NCBI GenBank assembly: GCA_012931725.1
Contig: WHSA01001115.1
Location: 1,427,779-1,491,778, forward strand
DNA from: Litsea cubeba
Lineage: Eukaryota; Streptophyta; Magnoliopsida; Laurales; Lauraceae
Direction: 5' to 3'
DNA: 64,000 bases
Shown: piece by piece, positions 43,904 through 55,258 of the stretch
How the letters are laid out: every line of letters begins with the position of its first letter
How positions within the stretch are numbered: position 1 is the stretch's first letter
Notes under the pieces: model-generated
Databases searched by the model: none
What the model saw: the letters and a program-made list of their open reading frames with translations, nothing else
What the model was told of the DNA's origin: nothing
Position numbers and translations under genes: made by a program

Positions 43904-44486
43904 TGGGATCAAAGCCATAGGTCTTAGATTCAAGGAAGCTCTCAGAAAATCAGTACTCTGTCGACTGTCGATTGAGTTTCTTGTTGAGATTTCTTGAATC
44001 TCTCTTGGAACCACTACTTCAGATATCTCCATCCAGCCACGAGAGCTGGATCTTCTGCTGATTTGGATCAAATCTGCTCCACACGAACAAGTCTGGGACA
44101 GCTCTTACCGTCTGATCACACAGTGGGCCCCACCTTGATCACACAGCATCATCAAAAGCCTGCACAGCAAGGGTCACCCATTCCATCTGGAATTAATAAG
44201 TATTTTTCAAGATTTTTCTGAGCACCACAAGGTCGGTTTCTGTCCCCTTTTTTCAGTTCATCAGTTTTCCTCTACAGATTTTTTTGATCTATCTTATCTT
44301 CTCATCCAACGGTTGGATCAGCCAGAGACTTCATCAGTAGTTACACAGTTTAGTACAACATCTTACCAGGAGGTCTGATTTTCAAATTTTCTTCAAAATT
44401 CTTGAAAATCAAGATTCCAGCCACATTTCTTGAGGCCGTCCATCCCCTTTTCTGGTATCAAACATTATTCTCCCATCCTTACTACA
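43904..44486 (+). mobile_element. Leader upstream of copia element C
   Basis: Non-coding, CT-rich, with GATCACACAGTGGGCCCCACC resembling the family D leader. No gene. Confidence 0.5.
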
Positions 44487-47400
44487 ATGGATAAAACTGA
44501 TTTGATCCCTATAAAGTTAAATCGCAAAAACCATTTGCAATGGTCCTTTCATCTGGTGAACTTTGTAGAAGGACACGGCCTATTGGGGATCTTGGATGGG
44601 ACTGATTCCATGCCTGAATCTAAAGAACAGGGAAGTGCTAGTACTGCTGACCCTACTTCAAAATCTGCCGACGAAAAGGCACTCACTACTTGGCGACAGA
44701 ATAATGCTAAAGTTGTTACATGGATTCTTAACTCGGTTGATTCATCTATTTCCTTGTCATTACAAGCTTTTTCCAAGGCTTCTGATATGTGGACTCATGA
44801 AACGGTTATATCACCAAAACAATAAAGCTAGGAAACATTATTTGGACGCTATGATAGCCAAATATCGTCAGGGTGACAAATCTGCCTTGGAATACTATAA
44901 TGGATTTCTCACCCTTTGGACCGAAAAAGACTCAATGCTTCTTCATTCAGTCGCCCCAGAATTTCTTCCTCAAGCTATAAAACTCAGGAAGAATCACACA
45001 TCAGCCAGTTTCTGACAAATATCCACCCAGAATTCGTATCTATCCATGGGGCACTTATGAACAGAGAAACATCTCCTGATCTGGACACTTGTGTCCAAGA
45101 GGTTCTTCGCGAAGAAATTCGACTTCAGTCTCAATATACAAACAATGTCACAGAAGAACCTCAAGCGTTTGTCACTCACACATGAGGACACTGCTCTCCT
45201 CACTTCAGGTGGGCAAAAGACAGTGTTATGACTGTCAGGATTATGGTCACATTGCCCAGAATTGCAAAAAGAAAAAATTCTGCAATTATTGCAAGCAGAC
45301 TGGGCACATTATCTCTGAATGTACCAGGCGACCACCGAGGAAGAACGAACAAGCTCGGTCCAATCAGCATCGAACCAATCTGAAACAAACTGCACTTCAA
45401 GCCCTTTCATATCCTGCAGCATCTGAAACTTCCTCCTCTCAGAATGTGACGATGACTACGGACCAGATTCGGAACCTGATTAATGCATCTCTTGGTTCTG
45501 CCTTCACTTCCATGGTGTTTCTGGTCGGTATCTATCTCCCACTTCATTATCTGCATTTCATTCATTCACATCTCATCCTACCTCCATTCCTTCCTCTGCA
45601 TGGGTCATTGATTCTGGTGTTTCAAATCATACGACTGCTATTGAACAAGCCTAGCAGACGCAAAACCTGATACCGGACAGGATAAAATCATTGCTACTAA
45701 TGTTCAACAGTTATCCATTTCGGGCATTGGGTCCCTATATTTTACTACCCCACAGCATCAATCACTTCATCTTTCCTGTGTTTATTTTGTACCACATTTG
45801 TCTGCTAATCTTATCTCCGTCGGTCAATTAGTTGATTGTGGGTACTCAGTCCATTTTTCTTCTTCTAGTCATGTGATACAGGAACGGCGAACTGGGAAGG
45901 TGATGGGGACAGGGAGTAAACATGGAAGGCTTTTCCTCTTAGATAAAGGCTCAGCATCACTCTTGGCTACTTCTTCTACTGCTTCAAATAAATGGACTCT
46001 CTGGCAGAGGCGCCTGGGTCATTTAAATAAGAATCGTTTGTCTTTATTATTTCAGCGTAGATGTTTAGATTCTGCTATAAATAAAGATATGATTTCTCAA
46101 TTTAAAAATTCTAAGTGTGATTCTTGTTCTCTAAGCAAAAGCCATGTACAGCCTTTTCCTGTTCATTACTCTAGGGCTGTTGCTTCCTTTGATTTAATTC
46201 ATACTGATGTTTGGGGAATAGGTCCCACCTTAAGCAGAATGGGTTTTAAATACTATGTGACCTTTATCAATGATCATTGCCGATATACATGGATTTATTT
46301 TCTACGGTTAAAATCTGAAGTTTTTAAAACTTTTATGCCATGATACAAACCCAATTTGGGAAATCTATTAAAATCATTAGATCTGACTCAAGGGGAGAAT
46401 ACATTTCTGGTGAATTTCTACCTTTTTATCTACAAAGGGAATTATTCACAAGAAATCTTGTCCTCATACCCCTCAACAAAATGGGATTGGAGAGCGGAAA
46501 AACAGACATGTTGTTGAAACAATTGGTGCTCTCCTAGTTGAGTCATCTGTTCCCGATGCCTTTAGGTGTGAAGTAGTTCAGACTGCTGTATACCTAATAA
46601 ATAGGTTTCCTACACCCATCTTAGAAAATAGTTCTCCTTTCGAATGCCTATTTAGTCATCCACCATCTTACTCTCGTCTTCGTGTGTTTGGGTGCCTATG
46701 CTTTGTCCATCTTCCTCCGATTGAAAGGACTAAACTTTCGCCACAAACAGCCAAGTGCCTTTTCTTAGAATATAGTGAAGAACAAAAGGGATTTCTCTGT
46801 TATGATCCCATTGCTCGAAGAATGCATGTTTCCTAAAATGTTGTTTTCATTGAAAACATTCCCTATTATTCCCTTCGACCACCTCCTCAACCCACTGACA
46901 TATCATATCTTCCGCTTTTTCCAACAGCGTCTTCTCCACCACCAGTTACCCAAGTATATGCTCGTCGATCTAAGCCTCGCATTGCTACTATTTCTATCCC
47001 CGATCACCCTCCCTCGCCAAATCCTCCTCATGCTCCTGAAGGTAACATCCCTGCCCCTAATATCACTTTGCGACGATCTACTCGTCTTTCTAAACTCCTA
47101 ACAGATTTGGTTTTCCTGTGTTGTTTACTTCCAAAGAGCCTATTTCTATCCCAACCTCCTTTTCTGAGGCCGACCAAGTGCCTTGTTGGCAGGATGCAAT
47201 GACAGATGAATTAGTCGCTCTTGAAGCAAATCAGACATGGGATATTGTTCCTCTTCCTACCAATACATCTGTCAAAGGTAGTTGTCGGTTTATTCCATCA
47301 AAGTCAACTCTGATCACAGTCTTGATCGTTACAAAGCTTGCTTAGTTGCTCAGGGGTATAAACAAGAATATGGGATAGATTATAAAGAAACTTTTGCACT

Positions 47401-48131
47401 CGTTGCTAAAATGGCCTCTGTAAGAGCATTATTAGGAGTTGCTGCAATTCGGGATTGGCCCTTATGGCAGATGGATGTAAAGAATGCCTTTCTACATGGT
47501 GATCTTCAAGAAACAGTATACATGCGACCGCCTCCGGGATATGCATGTCCTCCAAAACATGCACTCCGTCTCAAGAAATCCTTACATGGACTTAAACCAG
47601 CTCCTCAAGCCTGGTTTGACAAATTTCACACTGCCATCCTCAATGCACAATTTTATCAAAGTCCGAGTGACAGCTCACTCTTTATTAAACAGACTTCTCA
47701 TGGTTGCAATATCTTGCTCCTCTACGTGGAAGATATGATCATTAGTGGTAATGATGGGATTGGCATAAAGGAACTCAAGACACGTCTTCAGAAAAAACTT
47801 CAAAATGAAGGATCTTGGGCACCTCACATATTTCCTTGGGCTTGAAATATCACGGTCTAAAAATGGCATTCACATCAATCAACGGAAATATGCTAAAGAA
47901 TTGATTTGCTCCGCTCACCTCGTAGATGCTAAGCCGTATGACACTCCTCTACAGCTTAATGTCAAACTCAGTAAAGATGTTGGTTCTCCTTTATCTGATC
48001 CATCCTTATTTCGCCGACTTGTGGGTAGTCTTCTATATCTAACAATGACGAGACCCGATATCTCTCATCTCATGCAGTTCATACTGTCAGTCAATTTGTC
48101 AGTGCACCACATAAAACTCATCTCACCGTGG
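44487..48131 (+). pseudogene. Copia element C, gag to RT, multiply frameshifted, split by a chromovirus
   Basis: Gag starts MDKTDLIPIKLNRKNHLQW, with zinc knuckles CYDCQDYGHIAQNC and CNYCKQTGHIISEC (45215-45320). Protease: AWVIDSGVSNHTTA (45600). Pre-integrase: LWQRRLGHLNKNRLS. Integrase: LIHTDVWGIGPTLSRMGFKY, IIRSDSRGEYISG, ERKNRH. RT: YGIDYKETFALVAKM, MDVKNAFLHGDLQETVY, and an active site with Glu (LLLYVEDMIISGND). At least six frame breaks. It ends in RNase H at HLTVV, where the chromovirus inserted; the rest is 57509-58074. Confidence 0.88.
48127..48131. other. Target-site duplication CGTGG, left copy (chromovirus into C)
   Basis: CGTGG before the LTR; CATGG (57509-57513) after the 3' LTR. 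The single difference is a CG to CA change, the type expected from cytosine deamination. Confidence 0.8.
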
Positions 48132-50380
48132 TGTAATATCCTGAGTACTTGGGCCTAGGATTGGTCTGGCCCAGGTAGCATTTTAATTATAGCTTGGCCC
48201 AAGTTGTAATGATATTTGAGCCCAAGTTATAATGCAAATAGAAGTCTAGACTTTTAGTATGACTTAGAAAGTATCCCACGTGAGAGAGAATTGGGAAAGA
48301 AGAGAGTTGTAAAACAACTCTAAAAGGAAAGTTTGAAAGTGATTGGAATTCCCATCTCTCCCTTTATATATGAGAACCAACGACCCTTTGTGTTATACTT
48401 CTATTCATTGAGGAAGAGTCTGAGAATCTTGTGGATTGCAAATTAGGAGAAGAAGGAGAAAGCTGTTGATGTCAAAGGAGACAATTGTGTATCAAAGGTG
48501 AGTGAATCTTCCTGAATACTGTTTATTGATGATTTGGATGTTTGGTATTGAAAATTGTTCAAATACTGTGGAATGAAAGTGTATAGGGTCAACTAGAAGT
48601 CATCGAACTTGAATAAATCAATCACTGATTTGCTCAATTGATGGGTTCTGTTAGTATTTTGCCAGTATGGAGTTTTAATCCATAATAGCCATTGTCTAGG
48701 CATGAAATTTGAAAGAACAGAAGCCAAACGGGAATGCTAAGAATAGCAATTGGGGCTTGTGGGACCCCATGTCCCACTGGATGATAAATCAGATCCACAC
48801 ATCTTGTAGCAGACTCATGGTCGACCAAGATGATGTTGGACATCTGATAATTGAATCAGTGGGAACCACAGATCAATGTACTTCAAGAATTCCAAGCGTG
48901 AAAATCCTAGAAACCACTGTACATGTCGTTTGTGGTTGTGGGACCCACCCATTGATCAGATCAAGGATCGAAATCACACATCTGTTCAAGGTTACCTAGT
49001 CGACCATGGTGTAGTTGGCTGATCATGGATTTGGATAGTGGGACCCACTGTACAGTGAACTTCAAACAATTGCAGGCGTGAACTGCTGTGGCTTACGTCT
49101 TGAAGTTGTGGGCCCCAGTGGATGATTCTATGATGAATCAGGATCGTTGGAATGATGCATCAGTCATGGGCGACCATGGCCTAGATGACTGATTTTGGGT
49201 TAGTCAAGTGGGACCCACTGGATTTTTATGCCACTAGGTTCAGGCGTGATGTAGTATCCTTAGATGTTCTGGGATGAAACTGTTGGGGAAAATAACCCTG
49301 AACTATATATGTAATTACAAGTTTAACCTTACTACCTAGATGGTTCAAGATTTGTATGGACTGTGATCAATTACATGATTGTGATTAATTATGTAGATCC
49401 TGATTAATTACATGATTATGATTAATTATGTAGATCATGATTAATTACATGATTATGATTAATTATGTAGATCATGATTAATTACATGGTTATAATTAAT
49501 TATGTAGATTGTGATTAATTATACGGACAGTGAGTAATTAATGTTGAATATGGGACACCCCTATACCAATCAATGCTAAATATGCCTAGATGGGGGCAAT
49601 GATCAATCTGAATGGTGTTAGGGTTGGGTCCACGCTGCCATGCATGTGCACTTATTTATATTAATTGCTGTTTATGTTTTCGGTTGAAATATAATTATGA
49701 GATACAATGTATTTGGGTTTCATATGTTGGACTGGTGTCCGGATGATGGATGGCTTCGGGCCATGATGGCCGTTATAGCGGCGGGTCCTTAATGGACGTG
49801 ATGAGCCACTTTGATGGCTGGTCCTTAGTGGACGTGTCTGATGAGACAGGGTCATGGTGACCGGTATACATGTATACGATGAGGCCTTTGAGGCGTGGTG
49901 TTGTGCATGGGCACGGATTGTGTGTGAAAGAATCTAAATAATACTTGATTATTGATTTAGACTTGTTAAATCATGTGATGTTATATTTATATGATTTGTG
50001 TAATTTAGGAATATTCATTCATCAGTAGTACTGATGTTGTGTTACCCCCTTCAGGTAATCAAGCTGCGGGCGGGACAGAGGGAACGATGATCAGCACGTG
50101 AATTTCAATATGCGTGGCTGACAAGAGTGCACGAGAAAAGATATTTTAGTAGATAAAAGGATTAGCATGGTTTAGGAATATTATTTGATGTTTTAGTACA
50201 TTATTGATGCAGATCGAACATAATAAAGTTTGAGTAGTTACAACTATTTGATTAATGAAATTATTATTTGTTTTTAAATGCCAAATGCTTATGTGAATTA
50301 TTTGACTAATGCCTGGTAAATATTACCAAAGTTATCACGATCCAGAGATCTGACAGGGCCCCAGGATTTGGGTCGTGACA
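48132..50380 (+). repeat. 5' LTR of the chromovirus
   Basis: 2,249 bp, TGTAATATCC...GTCGTGACA. TATA-like TTTATATATGAG near 48362. AAAG|GTGAGT donor-like site at 48494-48503 and CCTTCAG|GTAATC acceptor-like site at 50048. Four tandem copies of a 37-bp unit (about 49365-49512) and a pair of shorter GGTCCTTA.TGGACGTG units (49785-49840). Confidence 0.93.
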
Positions 50381-50383
50381 AAG

Positions 50384-50395
50384 TGGTATCAGAGC
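50384..50395 (+). promoter_or_regulatory. Primer-binding site of the chromovirus
   Basis: TGGTATCAGAGC, complementary to the initiator tRNA-Met 3' end, three bases after the LTR. The untranslated leader runs to 50540. Confidence 0.9.
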
Positions 50396-50540
50396 ATAAG
50401 GTTTTGGGCAATTAAAAGAATTAGCAACCCATAGGCACGCGGTGAGGACGATGGGGTGTCAGCAGTAGAAACTTAAGAAAGATATGTTGCTATTAATCCT
50501 TTGGCTTACAATTTACTTCTTTTGCAGAAAAAAAAAGAAG

Positions 50541-52229
50541 ATGGCTAATGTTGAGGAAAACGAGAATGAAAACAACAATATTCAGCAGAACAATGGGAGT
50601 ATGGAAATGCTGGAGTACGGCCGGCAGATGTTTGAAAGCTTTTTGAAAGCATATACGCAGGTTCAAGAACAGATTTCAGCTATCCACCAACTCCAAAGTG
50701 AGAATGGCGAGGGAAACAGCAATAACAAGGGTGGATCAGCCGAAGGCAGCAATAACGGAGGCAGAAATCGTGAGAGGGATACTCTATACAAGAGATTCAA
50801 CGAATTTCGCCCAAAGTGTTTTGAGGAGACCACTAACCCATGGGATGCGAATAAATGGGCAGAACATATGGAAGGCATCTTCGAGGTCATGGGGTGTACT
50901 GAACAACAGAAAGCTATATTAGCCGCTTTCAAACTAGAAGGCGATGCGAAGGAGTGGTGGAAAGCAGCCAAGAGGTCCTTTAATGGGCAAGAAGCAGAGA
51001 TCACCTGGACCTTCAAGCGCGAATTTATAAAGAAGTTTATACCGGATCACATTCGGGGGCAGAAGAAGAGGGAGTTTGAAACATTGGTGCAAGGCAACCT
51101 TACTGTAGCTAAGTACGCTATCAAGTTCACCGAACTGTCTCACTTCGCAGAGGCATTAGTGGCTACAGAAGAGGAAAAGATGGAGCGATTTGTTAATGGC
51201 CTGCGACCAGACATTAAGAAAGATGTGAAGCTGCACGAGCCGAAGACTTATGCGGAGGCTCTAAAGAAAGCCTTCGTGTCTGAAGAAGCAATCGAGGATA
51301 TAAAGAGGGAAACGCAACTGGTGACAACAGAGGGCAAATCAGATAATTCTAAACACCAGTTTCCCAACAAGAAACAGAAAACGGGGACTAAACCAGTATG
51401 CAATCATTGTGAAGGATTCCATGAAACAAGTCAATGTCGAAAGAAATCTGGAGTGTGTTTCGGCTGTGGAAAGGGAGGTCACAAAGTAAAGGATTGTCCG
51501 GAGGCTAGGGAAAGAAATCAAAACAAAAGAAAGGGTGGATGTTTCGGCTGTGGGCAGGAAGGACACCAAGTAAAGGACTGTCCTAGGAGGCAAGGAAGCA
51601 ATCAGAACCAGACACAAGGACAACCCTTTAGGCAAAATCAGCAGGATCGTCAACAGGAGCGTCCACAGAACCAACGCCCCTACCAACAGAATCAGACCTA
51701 CCAGCACCGAGGAAACCAGCAGAACCCACCTCAAGGACAATATTACAATCAAGGCAGGAATAATCAGGGGGGGAACCAAGCTGGGCAACAGCAGAATGGG
51801 AGAGTCTTTGCTCTGACCCATCAGGATGCGGAAGCGGCCAATAATGTTGTTGAGGGTATGGTTTTAATTTCCAGTCATGAAGCTAGTACTTTATTCGATT
51901 CTGGTTCTACGCACTCTTTTGTTTCTCATGCTTTTGCTGCTAAGATAGGAAATTCCCCCTCAACATTGACTCATGCACTGGTAGTGTCAACACCCACGGG
52001 TGAACACATTCGTACTAGCACCATATTTTATGATTGTATGCTAGAAATTGCACAAGTGCAGATGCCGGCAGACCTGGTAGTATTACATATGAATGACTTT
52101 GATGTCATTTTGGGAATGGATTGGCTTGCTAGGTATCGAGCTATTTTAGATTGTTTTAATAAAGTAGTTCGGTTTAACCTGGGGGGATTTACTCAGGTCA
52201 GTTTGGTAGGAGACCTGTTAGGTCAATAG
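50541..52229 (+). CDS. Chromovirus Gag and protease
   Basis: 562 codons from MANVEENENENNN, preferred over an upstream in-frame ATG at 50484 because a strong acceptor-like TTCTTTTGCAG precedes it. The capsid region (about residues 95-230) has FKLEGDAKEWWKAAKRSFNG, IRGQKKREFETLVQGNL and KYAIKFTELSHFAEA. Knuckles: CNHCEGFHETSQC, then CFGCGKGGHKVKDC (~306) and CFGCGQEGHQVKDC (~334), followed by a Gln-rich stretch. Protease: ASTLFDSGSTHSFVSH (~453) and DVILGMDWLARYRAILDC. A TAG at 52227 ends the frame; Pol continues one base earlier. Confidence 0.92.
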   Translation: MANVEENENENNNIQQNNGSMEMLEYGRQMFESFLKAYTQVQEQISAIHQLQSENGEGNSNNKGGSAEGSNNGGRNRERDTLYKRFNEFRPKCFEETTNPWDANKWAEHMEGIFEVMGCTEQQKAILAAFKLEGDAKEWWKAAKRSFNGQEAEITWTFKREFIKKFIPDHIRGQKKREFETLVQGNLTVAKYAIKFTELSHFAEALVATEEEKMERFVNGLRPDIKKDVKLHEPKTYAEALKKAFVSEEAIEDIKRETQLVTTEGKSDNSKHQFPNKKQKTGTKPVCNHCEGFHETSQCRKKSGVCFGCGKGGHKVKDCPEARERNQNKRKGGCFGCGQEGHQVKDCPRRQGSNQNQTQGQPFRQNQQDRQQERPQNQRPYQQNQTYQHRGNQQNPPQGQYYNQGRNNQGGNQAGQQQNGRVFALTHQDAEAANNVVEGMVLISSHEASTLFDSGSTHSFVSHAFAAKIGNSPSTLTHALVVSTPTGEHIRTSTIFYDCMLEIAQVQMPADLVVLHMNDFDVILGMDWLARYRAILDCFNKVVRFNLGGFTQVSLVGDLLGQ

Positions 52230-55225
52230 TCATCACAGCCATCAAAGCCGTTGAGCTATTAAGAAGTGGGTGCAAAGGCTTCATAGCTTTTATCACTGAA
52301 GATAAACAGAAGCCCCGATTAGAAGATATCCCTGTTGTTAGGGAATTTCCGGAAGTATTTTTGGATGATTTGCCTGGATTACCCCCAATTCGAGAGGTCG
52401 ATTTTACGATTGAGTTAATGCCGGGAACAGCCCCGATTTCTAAGGCACCTTATCGAATGGCTCCTGCGGAACTGAAGGAACTCAAGGATCAATTGGAGGA
52501 GTTGTTAGAAAAAGGATTCATCCGACCTAGCGTATCTCCATGGGGGAGCACCGGTGTTGTTTGTGAAGAAAAAGGATGGCACTTTGAGAATGTGTATTGA
52601 TTATAGACAGTTAAATCAGGTGACTATCAAGAACAAGTACCCTCTACCTCACATTGATGAATTGTTTGATCAACTACAAGGTGCGAAATACTTTTCCAAG
52701 ATTGATCTCCGATCTGGCTACCATCAGCTAAGGGTGAGGGAGGAAGATATTTCCAAGACGGCATTTCGAACGCGATATGGTCACTATGAATTTTTAGTCA
52801 TGCCTTTCGGTTTAACCAATGCCCCAGCCGCATTCATGGCAATGATGAACAAAGTTTTCCAACCCTATTTGGATAAATTTGTGGTGGTATTTATTGATGA
52901 TATTTTGATTTACTCTAAGGAATGGCACGAGCATGAAGAACATTTGCGTATCTCCTTACAGTTGTTGAGGAACAACCAACTGTATGCCAAGCTAAGTAAG
53001 TGTGATTTTTGGCTTACACAAGTCACCTTTTTGGGCCACATTATTTCAAGAGAAGGACTATCAGTAGATCCTACTAAAATTGAAACAGTTACGAATTGGA
53101 AACGACCTGCAAATGTGTCTGAAGTTCGAAGTTTCGTAGGCTTGGCAGGCTATTATCGACGGTTCGTGCAAGGATTTTCTACAATTGCTGGGCCACTTAC
53201 CAGACTCACAAGGAAAGATGTCCCGTTTATTTGGAATGAGAACTGTGAAGATAGCTTCCGAACTTTGAAAGGTAAACTCACATCGGCGCCAATCCTTACC
53301 CTCCCCGCTGGGAGTGGAGGATTTGTGATATACTGTGATGCATCGTTGCAAGGACTAGGGTGTGTCCTTATGCAGCATGGAAAAGTGATTGCGTATGCTT
53401 CCAGACAACTAAAGGTCCATGAACAAAATTATGCTACGCACGACCTTGAGTTAGCAGCTGTGGTATTTGCATTAAAAATTTGGAGGCACTATCTTTACGG
53501 AGAAGAATTTGAAGTGTATACCGATCATAAGAGCCTCAAGTACATGTTTTCTCAAAAGGAGTTGAACTTGAGACAACGGAGATGGATGGAATTTCTCAAG
53601 GACTATGATTTCTCAATCTTTTATCATCCAGGAAAGGCGAATGTTGTAGCTGATGCCTTGAGCAGAAAATCAGCACAGATGGCTTGTTTGACATCGGAAT
53701 GGAGATTGCTTGAAGAGATCAAAGATTTGGATGTTAACTTATGGTCTATTGACAACAAAGTATTATTGGGAAGTTTCAAGGTTCAACCCGAATTAATACA
53801 AAGAATAAAGGACCACCAGCGGGACGATAAAGCATTGACGGATATCTTCGACAAGATGGACAATAAACCAGATTTCTCTATTGTTAATGGTGTATTATAT
53901 TTCCGAGGCAGACTCTGTGTACCACATGTTCGAGAAATCAAAGATGAAATTTTGAAAGAAGCCCATCATACAAGATATACTATCCATCCAGGGAGTACTA
54001 AGATGTATAAAAATTTAAAAATCAGATTTTGGTGGGTTGGAATGAAAAATGATGTCACTGAATTTGTCGGCCGTTGTTTTACTTGTCAACAGGTGAAGGC
54101 TGATCATAGAAAGCCGGGGGGATTACTGCAGCCGTTGCCAATACCCGAATGGAAATGGGAGCATATCACTATGGATTTTATTTCCGGATTTCCTAGAACT
54201 TCAAGGCATAATGAAATAATTTGGGTAATCGTGGATCGATTGACAAAATCGGCACACTTTTTACCACTAAAAGAAAAACCACGATGGAACAACTGGCCAA
54301 AACTTATGTTCGGGAAATTGTGCGCTTACATGGCGTTCCAGCATCAATCGTCTCAGACATAGATACTAGGTTTGTTTCACAATTTTGGAAAAGCTTGCAA
54401 AAGGCTATGGGTACTAAATTGCATTTTAGCACTGCATATCACCCCCAGACAGATGGGCAGACGGAAAGAACAAATCAAACGTTGGAGGATATGCTTCGAG
54501 CCTGTGCCATAGATTTCACAGACAGTTGGGATGAGCAGTTACCATTAGCCGAGTTTGCTTACAACAATAGTTATCATTCGAGTATTCAGATGGCTCCTTT
54601 TGAGGCTTTGTATGGTAGGAGTTGTCGTTCTCCGATTTGTTGGGAAGAAGTGGGCGATCAACGAATTTTAGGCCCTGAATGGGTGCAAACTTCTACTGAG
54701 AATATCAAGAAAATTCGGGATCGCTTAAAGACTGCTCAGAGTCGCCAGAAGAGTTATGCTGATAAACGCCGACGAGAATTGGAATTTATGGTTGGTGACT
54801 CCGTATTCCTCAAAGTCTCTCCAACGAAGGGAGTGATGCACTTTGGCAAGAAGGGAAAGCTCAGCCCGCGATACATCGGACCATTCAAGATTACAGGACG
54901 TGTGAGTGATGGGAATGCTTACGAATTGGACCTTCCATCACAGTTAGCTGGTGTTCACAAAGTGTTTCATGTGTCAATGTTGAAGAAGTATGAACCGGAC
55001 CCATCTCATGTACTTGATCTTATGACAATGGATTTACAACCTAATTTATCCTATGAGGAGAGACCTGTTGCAATCTTAGACACCAAGGACATGGTGTTAC
55101 GGCGACGAACAGTCCGACTTGTTAAGGTGTTATGGACACATCATGATCCAAAGGAGGCCACCTGGGAGCTCGAGGACGACGTTCGGAGCAAGTATCCGCA
55201 TCTTTTTGTCCCAGGTATGTTTTAA
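52208..55225 (+). pseudogene. Chromovirus Pol: RT, RNase H, integrase, chromodomain-like tail (two frame breaks)
   Basis: Frame 1 (52208-52545): VITAIKAVELLRSGCKGF, LPGLPPIREVDFTIELMPG. One G too many at 52542-52546 shifts it. Frame 2: CIDYRQLNQVTIKNKYPLPH, FSKIDLRSGYHQLRV, catalytic FVVVFIDDILIYSK; RNase H YCDASLQGLGCVLMQHGK, YTDHKSL; integrase zinc finger HHTRYTIHPG...CFTCQQVK and first Asp in ITMDFISGFP. One A too few at 54274-54278. Frame 3 to 55225: IVSDIDTRFVSQFW, YHPQTDGQTERTNQTLED, then SPRYIGPFKITGRV and a chromodomain-like end VKVLWTHHDPKEATWELE. Residues for catalysis look intact apart from the frame breaks. Confidence 0.9.
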
Positions 55226-55245
55226 TTTGGAGGACCAAATTTCCT

Positions 55246-55258
55246 AAGGAGGGGAGTA
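55246..55258 (+). promoter_or_regulatory. Polypurine tract of the chromovirus
   Basis: AAGGAGGGGAG ending two bases before the 3' LTR start at 55259. Confidence 0.88.

Noticed and set aside
52200..52260. Programmed -1 frameshift between protease and RT
   Set aside because: Pol does continue one base earlier, but I see no slippery heptamer with a following structure, and two other breaks in the same gene are clearly random.
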